From: Chlorops oryzae
Lineage: Eukaryota; Arthropoda; Insecta; Diptera; Chloropidae
DNA: 64,000 nucleotides
Direction of reading: 5' to 3'
NCBI GenBank assembly: GCA_020466095.1
Contig: CM035806.1
Coordinates: forward strand, 18,212,724-18,276,723
The translations under genes were made by a program, and so were the position numbers. The notes beneath the pieces are model-generated. The model saw nothing but the letters and a program-made list of their open reading frames with translations. It had not been told where the DNA came from and ran no database searches. Each line of letters begins with the position of its first letter. Position 1 is the stretch's first letter. Positions 23,441 through 34,230 of the stretch are shown in pieces.

Positions 23441-24359
23441 TTTCAATAGAAACATTCAAGCAAAGTGCATGTCGCCTTTGAGCAAATGAAAACTTGGAAA
23501 GCACTTCTGAGTTGCCTTATTTGTTTTGTTAAGTTTTTGGCTCACGTCAAACGAACGAGGAAAGCTTAAAAAGTCGACGGATCTCTCAAGAACATCTTTA
23601 AATCAAAGAGAATGATATGTTACGCGCCGATGAAATTCCGAGTATTACAGAAGGCATAATTCATCATGATGAACAAAATTATAAAATTAAAGCTTAAATA
23701 AAATTTGAAAAAAAAAATAATTAAAAAATATGTATACTGTATCAAGTATTAAAAATATTCAAAATATTTAAAAAAAAATAAATTACCTAAAGTACCGCAA
23801 TATTAGACATTTTTAAAATATTGAACGTATGAAGAGATAATTTAGATCAAGATTGAAATGAAAGGAATAAGCTTTCAAACTCTTAATGATGGATCTTACG
23901 AGAATGGGAAAAAATTTCACCTTTTCTATTATTAAAAGGTCATTATTACTCCTCTATTAAGGACACACATAGTTGCAAATATACTGCCACCAAATCTCCC
24001 ACACCATTCCGAACGAATAAATCTCTATTTTGAAAGCTTTTAATATAGAATACAAATTTTTTGTACTAAAAACAATCAGATATAATTTTCGATTTAATTG
24101 TGGCCTTTTCTAGAATCGATTTTAACAAAGAGTAGAGGTGATTGGCTTAAATACCGATTACGTTTAAAATATCCATACATACTATATTCTTCCCTCCTAG
24201 CTTCGGCGAATAATGTATTTGGAATAAATAATTATAATTTGCGTTACACACAAAAATATCGACAATCATACGAAAACAGTCCAACGAACTAATTAAAATA
24301 GAAAATTTAAAAGAAAAAAAAAAACATTTATTAAGAATAAAATAATTAGTTGCACAATT
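23441..24359. other. AT-rich stretch, nothing recognised
   Basis: No repeat end, splice-bounded exon or RNA gene was seen. Confidence 0.5.
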
Positions 24360-25560
24360 CGAACATACAAAGTCGCTGGCTCGAGCCGGCGTTTCACCCC
24401 ACTGTGCATTGATACACTGAGCACATCCGTCAGTGGCAGAGCAAGTTCAAGAGTACTGTAGGCTTAACAAAATTGCGGCGCGCACACACACGCCGAAGCG
24501 ATGGAAAGCACAGACACATATGCATTCGAATGTAGTTGTACGCATGAATGAGCAGATGATGATGGTAAAATTGATAGCGCACAGAAATGCCGGTCATGAA
24601 GGCAGTGGAGGAAAGTAATAACACACACATAAGCACACACACACACATAGATATAAATATGCACATACAATCATATGCATGTATACATATTCTTATACAT
24701 ATATGTAAATATAGATGGACATGTGAAAATATGTGTATATGGAATGAAAGGCTGAAAGGTGTGGGCTTTGAGGTGTGGGGAACCATAGCATAGGTGCAGA
24801 AAAGGCAGCGATGGGCCACAATCAACCAGAGCGAGAGAGAGAGAGAGAGAGAGTCGCAGAAAAAGAGCGTACGAGAAAGAGAGTTGCAACGAGAAGGGGC
24901 GTTGGAAGGGGGCGGATGGGGCTTATGGGAAACGAGAGCGGGAGAAAATTCGTTGCATCTCATTCACTCGAACGCGAATTGAGCAGAGAAGCTCATGGTA
25001 CTATATAAAATAAATGACGAATTAGATGAAAAGCGAATAACGAGAATAATATCTGACCACAACGAACACCGAAGTCCAAGTGCACTTCGTGTAGAAACAC
25101 AATCATCGCAAACGATAATGATAATGATGATGATGATGAAACTCGAATGAGCGATAATGAAGATGATGAACAAGCGACAGCGTACACGATTAGAGTTCAA
25201 GTGCAGAGGTGACTTTTGCGAAGAGCGTGCGCGAGAGAAAAGAGAGAGAGAGCGAGAGAGAATTCATTCTTAAGTGACCGTGTATGCGTGAGTATGCTAG
25301 CTTTGGCTGTGTTGAATATCTCTGTGTGTGTGTTTGCGCGCGTGTGTGTGTTGAAACATCACACAAAAGCTGACTGATTATATGCACGGATACAGTCCGA
25401 GTTTCGCTGTTTCGGGCAATTGGATCTTTCTTCTGCTTTTTCATTTCTTTTTCTATTGCATTTCTTTGACGATTTGCGATTTGAGTTTGAGGTGAATCTC
25501 GAATTTGAAATTTCAAAGTCATGGTTTCATTCTAATGCACCATGTTCGGTTTTCTTGTTT
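24360..25560. promoter_or_regulatory. Complex GAGA/CA-rich region, possible promoter or enhancer
   Basis: Higher GC than the flanks, with GAGAGAGA runs (24831-24853 and 25240-25262), CACACA runs (24621-24648) and GATGATGAT (25119-25136). Plus-strand ACTATATAAAATAAATG at 25001-25017 is a good TATA match. On the minus strand ATAATCAGTCAG (25371-25382) resembles an initiator. No exon could be attached to either. Confidence 0.3.
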
Positions 25561-25813
25561 TTGTGGTAATGTAATGACGTGGGGGCGGACGATGGGAGAT
25601 GGGATGTTGTTCAAGTTTCTATGCACTGGGAAAACTCTGAAATTTGGGTAAAAACAATGCGAGGGATAGATCAACTCGTATGACTCACGCCTGTGGATCC
25701 GCTACTACTGTTGGGAGTTCAGTACGCATAGTTGAGTTTTCACTGTAGTCGAATAATTGAACTTGGAATGTAAAGAAATTCAAGGGGCCGGAGAAAATAT
25801 TCTAAGTATATAT

Positions 25814-27830
25814 TAGGCTGGGTCGTTTTTACGAAAGTTGTATGATCGCGTTGGAATAGTAAAATTATGTTTCCTTATGTATAAAAAATAATTTTGTGTA
25901 AAAAAAAATTAAAAATAAGCTGCATCTTCATACCGCGCAAGCGGATTGAAAGCTGGAAAAACAAATTTATATGAGATTTTTCCGACTTCAATGATAAAAT
26001 TTAGAATTTCTCAGCTTTAATCTCATTTTTTAAATACATTATGTTCCCAGATATTTTTGGTCATAAAACTATCTTTCAAAGGAAAGCAACGAAACTACGA
26101 TCGCCCAAAATTTTACGGAGATATGGTCGAAGAAACTCAGACCTGAGGAAATTGCTCCAAGACATGCCAAAAATGTGTTCGAACCTATCAATTTTGTAAC
26201 CATTTGCAAGAAGGCATATTGCCATTTCAAAAAAATCTTCCTTGAAGAAAATCGGTTATTTCATAAGGTTGTTATAACAATTTATATATTTATCTATTTA
26301 TCGGTTTCATTTCAGAACGTGCCCTGAAAAAAAAGTCCATTAAAGTTTAAAATCCTTCTACTTGAGCTCGAACAGGAAAAAACAACGCTCAATTACGATT
26401 ATAGATTTTTTAAATCGGTTCACAGAAACCAAAGTTACACGGCTTTGAAATTGGACAATTTATTATTTTTTAAATCCTGTGTTAGTTAAAAAAAAATGCC
26501 GAAAAGTATACTACATTTTTTTTTGATTCGATAATGAGCTCATGTTTGGGAAAAATATATAGCAAAGTCATACCCGACAAACTCTGTGTCGAGGGTATAT
26601 GGCATTTTTTCGTCCGTACTCGAGATAGACTTAAAAAAAAATTATATAGAATGGTTAGTATCACCAGGAGTTTCCATTTAGCCATATCGGTCTGTTACAG
26701 TTTTCTTATCGAAGGAGTTGAGCAATCTTGACTAAAGGTATGGAGATTTGGGGAGCTATGAACAAGAACATGTTCGAGAAATGGGCTTGATCGGATTGTT
26801 TTTAGGGATCCCTCCAGTACAAGCGTCTGTTATGAAAATCACGAAAACTGATCTGTTTGTATATTTGTGATATTTTGATTAAATTTTCAGTTTGAGCTTA
26901 TTTACAAAATTTTAAAAAGCGGGCGTAGCTAGAGGGTTGGTTTGGAGAAATGCCTCCTACATCCACAATTTACAAGAGTATTGAATTAATACTTATTGAT
27001 TAAAAAAATCAAGCAATGCTGAATTTTTGAGCCTCCCAAGCGGTTTAAAGTTGAAGTAAGTTGACTTTGCTATATATTTTTCCCAAACATGAGCTCATTA
27101 TCGAATCAAAAAAAAATGTAGTATACTTTTCGGCATTTTTTTTTAACTAACACAGGATTTAAAAAATAATAAATTGTCCAATTTCAAAGCCGTGTAACTT
27201 TGGTTTCTGTGAACCGATTTAAAAAATCTATAATCGTAATTGAGCGTTGTTTTTTCCTGTTCGAGCTCAAGTAGAAGGATTTTAAACTTTCATGGACTTT
27301 TTTTTCAGGGCACGTTCTGAAATGAAACCGATAAATAGATAAATATATAAATTGTTATAACAACCTTATGAAATAACCGATTTTCTTCAAGGAAGATTTT
27401 TTTGAAATGGCAATATGCCTTCTTGCAAATGGTTACAAAATTGATAGGTTCGAACACATTTTTGGCATGTCTTGGAGCAATTTCCTCAGGTCTGAGTTTC
27501 TTCGACCATATCTCCGTAAAATTTTGGTCGATCGTAGTTTCGTTGCTTTCCTTTGAAAGATAGTTTTATGACCAAAAATATCTGGGAACATAATGTATTT
27601 AAAAAATGAGATTAAAGCTGAGAAATTCTAAATTTTATCATTGAAGTCGGAAAAATCTCATATAAATTTGTTTTTCCAGCTTTCAATCCGCTTGCGCGGT
27701 ATGAAGATGCAGCTTATTTTGAATTTTTTTTTACACAAAATTATTTTTTATACATAAGGAAACATAATTTTACTATTCCAACGCGATCATACAACTTTTT
27801 TTTTTTTTCATATAAGAACGACCCACCCTA
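25814..27830. mobile_element. 2-kb fold-back element, near-perfect 0.76-kb inverted arms
   Basis: Ends TAGGCTGGGTCGTT and its inverse ACGACCCACCCTA, flanked by an exact 8-bp duplication GTATATAT (25806-25813, 27831-27838). Left arm 25814-26570 and right arm 27062-27830 are nearly identical inverted copies, differing by a few substitutions and short indels. The 491-bp spacer (26571-27061) is a DINE-1-like fragment. No coding capacity was recognised. The element at 52134 has the same termini. Superfamily unassigned. Confidence 0.9.
26571..27061 (-). repeat. DINE-1-like fragment forming the loop of the palindrome
   Basis: Reverse orientation of the repeat at 22990: it opens TACCCGACAAACTCTGTGTCGA and carries TATATAGAATGGTTAGTATCA, then TTCTTATCGAAGGAGTTGAG and CTCCAGTACAAGCGTCTGTT, all diverged landmarks of the other copies. 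Its ends coincide with the inner ends of the arms. Confidence 0.6.
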
Positions 27831-27966
27831 GTATATATGTACCTAGGGAGATTTCGTTAAAAAGGAGAAAATTAAGGGTACTAAAAATGTAGCGAAAAAG
27901 TCTTGAGAAGATTCGCTTTCGAGAGAAATTGGTCATAGAGGAGTTCGTTGTAGAGAGTTTCGACTA

Positions 27967-29683
27967 AAGTGGAGCAGGAGAGTGGGATAAAGGGATAATG
28001 ACCTTATAAAGCAAACGAAAAAGAAAAAAAGAAATACATATAAAGCAGCAATGGAACTTTGATGGTCTTGCCACGGACTGACGAGATATCCAGAAGAAGC
28101 CCCGCGCTATCTAGAGTCGAATTAAAGTCCATTGTTAGGTACTTTGAATATTTTAGAAAATCTATTTTTTCGACTATACAGGATTGATGCCAAATCGAGA
28201 GATTTCTACCGTTTTGAGGGATATATTTTTTTTTTCTTACCAAAAATCACTTCAAATGTTTACAGGTGCTTTTTTATGATCATTTTTCTTTGGAAAACAG
28301 AAATAAAGGATTTTTTCTTTTGAATACCCGAGGGAAATGTGCCACTAAAATACTGACAACACTGCTATACACTAGGGTCTCTCTAATCTAGCTTTTTAAT
28401 AGATCGGTTAGTCGAAAAGTTCGGCAACATAATTTCTTATAATCACGTGCATAAACAGGGGGCGGTTTTTTGTGGAGGTAGGAGGGGGAGCGTGAGGTGC
28501 GACATTCAGACATTACAACCAAATATATATATATATATATAGGTACATATGTCGAGTGGCGTAGCGAGATATTTCAACAGCCGTGGCAAAATGGAGAAAA
28601 TGCCGCCACGAGGCCTGTAGAGAGGGAAGGAAGGGCGGTTTCCTCCGAGCCCGGACTTTCTGCCCTACTAAATAGAAGCGCATGGTTTTTTCCACCGACT
28701 TTTCAGCTCTACTGAAAGCGAAACTCTTCAAAAATCTCGCAAATCTCGAAAAATGCAAAATTTAAGACAATAAAACTTTCTGCTTTGTTACGAATAAATC
28801 GATTTTTGTGCACTGTGCCGTCGAGCTGGCGGTTTGTTTTTTTTTTTTTTTGTGTATAGACTAAAAGCCTATCGTTAAAACAAGAAATCCGCAGCCGCCA
28901 ACGTGTGTATTGTAAAACTTTATGAGGCGGCACACAAATCTAGTGAACGACTGGAAAGTCATCCATGCCATCCCACTCTCCATGCCATCCCATCCCATCC
29001 CATCCCATGGTATCCTATCCCATTGCTTGTACATTTCTCCACTTCACTCATTTAGAATATTATTTAATTTCGGCTTTGGAACATGTGTTGCGGAATAGAC
29101 ATACAAAGCACACTGACGTACATACATCTATACAATGTACGTACATATGTATTGTATATCGATATTTATATAGAGCAAAAAAACCTTACTCACTATCTTC
29201 TCTATTGGATTCCTCGTCGACATTTCGTCCGACATTTATATATTCGCAGTAGACAGTGCATACAGGGACATTATATATGTACATATATACAAATATGTTT
29301 ATATATATACACAATATATCGATATATGTATATAAATATGTAAGTATATTTACTTCTCCTTGAGCACATAAATTCTAATGTCTCGATTGTCTACGTGCTT
29401 CGGCCTTTGCTTTCGATATTTTCATTTCGGGCGAGCTCGTGCATCAATTCTGTAAAAAGGCACATTTATATTTAAAGGGGCAAGGTAATGGGGACACGAA
29501 CCGCTCCGCTGAATGCCAAAGAAAAAAGCCAATGGCAGAGAGGCATGAAAGGCGCGTTGGCATGTGTCTGGCCGATGCGGAACAAAAAACAAAAAAAAAA
29601 AAAAAAATACCAAAAACTCCGGCCCGCATGAATTGAACAACATCCAAAGTGGGGAGCATTTGTTTATGTTGAAGTCAGAAGCA
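27967..29683. other. No gene seen; microsatellites
   Basis: Contains (TA)n at about 28523-28541, (CCCAT)n at 28982-29008 and TATATG/TACATA-rich sequence at 29100-29345. Nothing else recognised. Confidence 0.5.
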
Positions 29684-30545
29684 CCCAGTAGGAAAAATCA
29701 TCCCGACAGAATCGATGATGTCAGCCTGGCTTTGGAGCCGGCATCCATGACATTTCCTTGGACATTTTCTATGACATTTTAACACAAACTGACAGTGACT
29801 TCCCTAGAGGATTCGATGGTGAAAAAAGAATTTGAGAGCAGGGCATATACTGTTTCCTCTCTAAATGTCTATTTATAGAAAACATTTGATTTACTTATTC
29901 TATTATATTTATGTATATTATTCAGTGTTGTAACAGTTCCTTTTTTTTTGTACCTAGGTACAGGTACAGTTCCTTCCAAAAAAAAGGAACATTTCCAGGT
30001 ACAGGTACACAAAATTAAAAGTAACTAGGTACAAGGTACAGGTACAAAAAAGGTACTTTTCAAAATTCACTTAGTATAATTAAACTGCAGAATTTTGTGC
30101 CGAATTCGATATGCGCCAGACAAACGTAATCTAAGTTACGCAATTTCAGAACAAAATTCAAATTGCCTCAATTTCATATGTCAAATTTGTTCTGATATTT
30201 TCTGAAATTGTGCTATTTCGATCTACGTGTGTCGCACGCATAAAGCTGTTAAAATAAAATTTAAATAAGCTTTTTTGTTAAGAAACAATTTTAGTTTTAA
30301 CGTTTTCATTTCGTTGTACGCTTGGAAAGCATATAAGGCAATTTCAGAAGAGTTTAAATGCAGTTCCTGTTTTTTTTTTTAAATCTTTGATTTAAAGTTT
30401 TAATTGAACATTTTTTTTATTCTTTTATTTAATATATAGAATATGAATAAAAAGTATGAACAACAATTTTATTTTATTTTACATATTTTAAAGTCATTTT
30501 TGAGTGCAGATCGAACTATTTTTCGGTTTCTCGTAACATCAACAA

Positions 30546-30666
30546 TAGTGGTATTCAAGCAACAGTGCAAAGATGGGTGTGCAATATTTGCACTTGTCAA
30601 ATTGCGTACAAAAAAGCAGTGCAAATATTGCACACTGCGATTTGCACTGTTGCTTGAATACCACTA
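30546..30666. mobile_element. 121-bp hairpin MITE inside the hAT element
   Basis: TAGTGGTATTCAAGCAACAG at the left and CTGTTGCTTGAATACCACTA at the right are perfect inverted repeats. Further in, GTGCAA and TATTTGCAC also pair, so nearly the whole length folds. TA edges suggest a Tc1/mariner-type mover. It lies directly at the end of the transposase remnant. Confidence 0.85.
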
Positions 30667-30793
30667 ATGTTTCGAATAAATCGTCGCTAAGCCTGTTTCG
30701 CCTTGGCGTACAAATTTGACCCGCTGTGCTGAAAAGCCTTTCCACAGGAGCCGAAGAAGGCAATATTATTGTTATTAAAGTATATATAATCAT
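30665..30793 (-). pseudogene. hAT transposase, C-terminal dimerisation-domain remnant
   Basis: A minus-strand frame of about 43 residues contains [13 protein letters not shown], then an RRNRL motif, the well-known signature of the hAT C-terminal dimerisation region. hAT transposases cut and paste elements with 8-bp target duplications, which matches the flanks of the 29923 element. The N-terminal zinc finger, the catalytic DDE region and most of the protein are missing, and the 3' part runs into the hairpin MITE, replacing the natural C terminus. The gene is non-functional. The identification is firm at the motif level. I cannot assign a hAT subfamily. Confidence 0.88.
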
Positions 30794-31549
30794 TAGTTAA
30801 GAGCCATATTTATAATTAATATAATTTTAAAATCCCTTTTTCCATTAAGTGTTTAACCGCGATGTTGTTCAATTGAGCGCTCAATTTTACTCTACCTCCC
30901 CGCACTTCCTCTCTCCTATAAAGTGAGAATTGACGGTCAATATTGGCCAAGGTAGGAGCTGAGAATTTGTTATTGTGTGCGTTCCTTACGCTACGACAAT
31001 CGTTTTTGTGTTGCAAAATGTATTAAGCATTGAATAATAATGGCGAAAGTCCGTTTTAAAGATTTCGATTTTTTTTTCACATGTGAACTTGAAACTAGGC
31101 TTTTTGGGTCGTCATTCAGTTTGTTCGGAAATCAAAAACTCTACATATTAAAAGCTTAAGAAATCATTCATTTACTCTTTGCGAACCGCGTTTCCACGTA
31201 AAAATATTTATTAGGCAAATTCTCCACGGACGTTTTTTTCGACGTCTCAAAGCAAAAATAAACATCAAATCGTTATTGTGAGCGAAAAAACACCGATTCT
31301 GAAATATTTAAACAAAATTCTAAACAAAATATCAAAAAAATTTTTTAATAAATATTTATTCGTGGAAATCGCGACTTAGAAAAGTACCTTTTTTAAGTAC
31401 CTTTTTCGATGAAAAAGGTACAAAGGTACAGGTACTAGGTACAATTTTAAAAAGTAACTAGGTACAGGTACAAGGTACTGAAAGTTGTACCTAGGTACGG
31501 TACCTAGGTACTTGTACCTAGGTACATTACAACACTGATATTATTATAT

Positions 31550-31617
31550 GCCTCAGCGAGGATTCGAATCTTCGCGATGTTCGCATTGTCATGCTAGGTC
31601 TCAACTGACGCTAAAAT
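31550..31617 (-). other. tRNA-like module inside the CCCAG element
   Basis: The minus strand reads TAGCGTCAGTTGAGA (A-box-like) and, about 30 nt later, AGATTCGAATCC (B box, 31560-31571). The T-arm can pair, but the acceptor and anticodon arms are not intact. It lies just outside the right end of the inner hAT. Confidence 0.6.
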
Positions 31618-31781
31618 CTTTTTTAAATTTGAATAGCCAATGAGATTCAAGCACATGAACCGCACATTACTACGATGACATTATGTATTGTCACCTAAGG
31701 AATCACGCGTGACCATGTCATGGGTGTGTTGCGGTGACATTACTGATGACTTTGTCCTGCAAGAGATAGTTGCCTGCTGGG

Positions 31782-31857
31782 CACATACACTCACACACAA
31801 ACATTGTACATACGTACATATATACATACATACGTGTTTATACACAAAAGTACAAGT
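31782..31857. repeat. TACATAC microsatellite spacer
   Basis: The 76 bp between two CCCTG/CCCAG-family elements are mostly ACATACATAC-type simple sequence. Confidence 0.8.
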
Positions 31858-32098
31858 CCTGCAGTAAGTGTCTTTAGTGACTAGTTCAATATGTCACTAG
31901 TTCGTCATGCACCAGTACTAGTGACCAACTGTACCCGCGCCATTGCATTCTCCTATTGACACTTTGTACGGGCATATGTGCGAGAGGACACCAGAGGCAG
32001 CGCATTGGCTTAGGTACGTAAATGGAAAGCGACGAGTGCAGAGTTGGGGTGGCTCAGTGTGAAGAGTCTGGACTATCGACCTAAGGTATCTAACGGCG

Positions 32099-32172
32099 TT
32101 AAAGTCGGCCTCTGTGCCGTAGTTAGCTGAGATGTTAATTTACGATGCGAGAGGCCCTGGGTTCGGCTCTCA
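32099..32172 (+). other. tRNA-like module (partner of 5072-5145)
   Basis: Plus-strand TGCCGTAGTTAGCTGAGAT, then GGCCCTGGGTTCGGCTCTC, the same A/B-box-like spacing as in the first copy. Confidence 0.55.
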
Positions 32173-32426
32173 GCTAAGGTGATTAATGTCTGTGTCGTTT
32201 TTTCAGTCTCCGGTTTACTTTGTTTTCCCATTCAATATACATACGTGTTATCACAACGAATTTGTGCGAAAAAATTAAATTATTAAAAATATAATTCATA
32301 GGAATTTTCGCACGAAGCTTTGAAAGTATTCACGAGAATTCCGAACGGAAACTTTTCATTCTCTCTTTTCACCCATAATAATTCATGAGAATAATCCTCA
32401 GAATTTTACGATTTTTTCACTTCTTC

Positions 32427-32499
32427 TCGACTTGCCGGGGATTCGAACAGAAGCCTTCGGATTGATGATCGGACATGCTAACCATCAAGCAGCGGAGCC
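32427..32499 (-). other. tRNA-like module (partner of 4749-4828)
   Basis: The minus strand reads TGCTTGATGGTTAGC and TGTTCGAATCCCC. Preservation of both box motifs in two diverged copies may mean they matter to the element, but two copies cannot prove selection. Confidence 0.6.
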
Positions 32500-32833
32500 T
32501 TCTTAATTTCGTGCAGCAAATGAATAATATGAATGCTCGAGAAAATTGAATTGTAGACATCCTCGTTGACTAAGTATGTCTATAGAATGACAGTGGTGAC
32601 AAAGGGGTCAATTTGCCCCGCATTTTACCGTAGGGACATTTGTATCGTCTTCAAATTGATCTTTTGTGTCTGCGGAGTTTTCTTGAATTTGTACAATTAC
32701 GTTTTAGACGAAGAGTAAAAAAAAAATTAAAATAAATTCGACAAAAAAAATTTAAAAAATAAAAAAAATTTTAGTCTGGCAACCTTGTTAAATTGTTGAT
32801 CGATCAGCTGTAATAAATACATAAAAGCAAAAA

Positions 32834-32996
32834 TACAGTCTACTCTCTCCTTGCGGATATTCCTCTTAATCGGACACTTTTTGAGAATGCTCTAGTGCTT
32901 CTGCTTCTCAAATAGTTTCCTTTCAAGCGGACACCTCTGTTAAGAGGACATATTTTACGGTTCGCTAGGTGTCCACTTAAGAGAGAGTACAATGTA
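32834..32996. mobile_element. pogo/Tigger-like MITE (CAGTGTACTCTC family)
   Basis: TACAGTCTACTCTCTCC at the left and GAGAGAGTACAATGTA at the right. The interior includes ACACCTCTGTTAAGAGGACA and TTCTCAAATAGTTTCC, shared with the copy at 1221 in opposite orientation. Confidence 0.75.
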
Positions 32997-33332
32997 TAAA
33001 TAAAATTTTTTTTGCCATTCAAGGGAAAAACCTTCTCTTGTCTTTAAACTAAATTTTAAAAAATCAATAAAATATATTTTTAAAATTGAAAAAAAATGTA
33101 TTTAATAAAAACTTATATAAAATTAAAAAAAAAAAAAAAATGTCCTCAAAATGTCTGTTTCAGGGACTTGAAGTTTTCATATTTTATTTTACGGTACTTC
33201 AAGAATTTTGATGATCGATTTTTTTTTTCATTCTGTATTCTGATTTTTTCATTGTTATTTTGCAATTCTTTTTCGCTCTTTACATTTCACGACTTTGCTT
33301 CTTTTAACGACATATATGCGGCTTTGGGGTTT

Positions 33333-33810
33333 TTATAGCCGCCCGACACACTCTGTGCCGAGGTCGTATTGCGTTTGTGCGGTTGTGTGTAACACCCAGC
33401 AGCATTCCAAATGTACATAGACTATAAAAAATATGTCCTTATGGAAATGATCAGCGTCGCCGCCCGTCTGCCTGTATATGAAAATTCTTGTGGGTACGTC
33501 CAGTACTGGAGTCTGTTATGCGAGTCACACAGACCGCTCGAAGAACTGAATCTTTCGAGATGTTTCAATGAAACTTCGAGTTTAAGCTTATGTTTAAGCC
33601 TCCAGCAAATTTCCGAAAAATTGAAAAAGTGGACGTGGCGAAAGGACTGTGTTAATAAAGCAATTGAAGAGAAGTCGGCATATGGATCTCCTATATGACC
33701 TTGAAAACCTACAGAATACTTTGAGTTAATGGTCGCGGTCTTGGGGCTAAAGGGGTTTATGGATCTGTGTCGGTCATTGTTTTGTCAGGCTCATCTGACT
33801 GTAACACCCT
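33333..33810 (-). mobile_element. DINE-1-like repeat, reverse orientation
   Basis: Begins GCCCGACACACTCTGTGCCG, runs through TTGTGTGTAACACCCAG and ends TCAGGCTCATCTGACTGTAA, the reversed head stem-loop. The 33411-33698 frame lies in the repeat and is not a gene. Confidence 0.6.
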
Positions 33811-34230
33811 TAATGGTTTTTGTGTTTATTTTTTATTTTTTATATTTATCAATTGTTTTATCAACAACGTTTATTACCCATTCTTATATTGTCTGCATAA
33901 TTTTAAGATGTGAGACTTGCAATAGTCATGAAATGTCTGACAAGTTTCATTGCCATTTTATGACAGTTTTCGAGTTCAAAGCATTATCGATTCATGTCTA
34001 TTCTAAATAGAAAACTAAAAAGGTCAATTCTAGAGTGAGATCAAGATTTAATATCAAGGAATAAGTTTCTTCGATCCAATTATGGCCCTTTTCGGCTCTT
34101 CATAAAAAAGCCGCAAAGGTATTTAATCCGAGGTTCCAAAGGATTTCATACCTACTCCTAGAGGTACATGTACATGTAACATACAAAAAATCCGTGTTTG
34201 AGTATCAATATAAAGAAAAACAACGAGAAA

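Larger units (their letters stand above)
25725..27966. mobile_element. TACAGTCGAAACT-type MITE split by the fold-back element
   Basis: Sequence either side of the fold-back element resembles the MITE at 18674-19067. Left: TCACTGTAGTCGAA and TTCAAGGGGCCGGA (compare TTCCAAGGGACCGGA at 18923). Right: AAAAATGTAGCGAAAA...GTAGAGAGTTTCGACT. The fold-back element therefore appears to have inserted into an older MITE copy. The left edge is approximate. Confidence 0.5.
29923..31537. mobile_element. hAT element with decayed transposase
   Basis: A 1615-bp element with 11-bp TIR CAGTGTTGTAA/TTACAACACTG and an exact 8-bp duplication ATATTATT (29915-29922, 31538-31545). Both subterminal regions (about 29949-30055 and 31385-31530) are packed with GGTAC/TAGGTAC words. 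A C-terminal transposase remnant is on the minus strand at 30665-30793, and the coding region is broken by a hairpin MITE (30546-30666). It is much shorter than autonomous hAT elements, so it is dead. Confidence 0.93.
29684..31781. mobile_element. CCCAG-ended TIR element containing a hAT insertion
   Basis: Starts CCCAGTAGGAAAAATCATC and ends TGCCTGCTGGG, with CA on both outer sides. Removing the inner hAT and one of its duplications leaves about 475 bp, the size of the 11842 and 62634 elements. GATGAC/ATGTCA words recur near both ends, as in the 43069 element. A minus-strand tRNA-like module sits at about 31550-31617. Confidence 0.7.
31858..32635. mobile_element. Inverted second copy of the 4614 element
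   Basis: Aligns end to end with the reverse complement of 4614-5397: CCTGCAGTAAGTGTC at the left (one C lost) and TTTTACCGTAGGG at the right. Both tRNA-like modules are conserved in order and orientation. Differences are scattered substitutions and small indels. The two copies are about 26.5 kb apart and face each other. Confidence 0.85.

Noticed and set aside
30443..30667. Plus-strand frame with [19 protein letters not shown] segments
   Set aside because: The Cys-rich look comes from the two arms of the hairpin MITE, read in both orientations.
33411..33698. 95-residue plus-strand frame of mixed composition
   Set aside because: It lies wholly within a DINE-1-like repeat whose other copies do not keep the frame.
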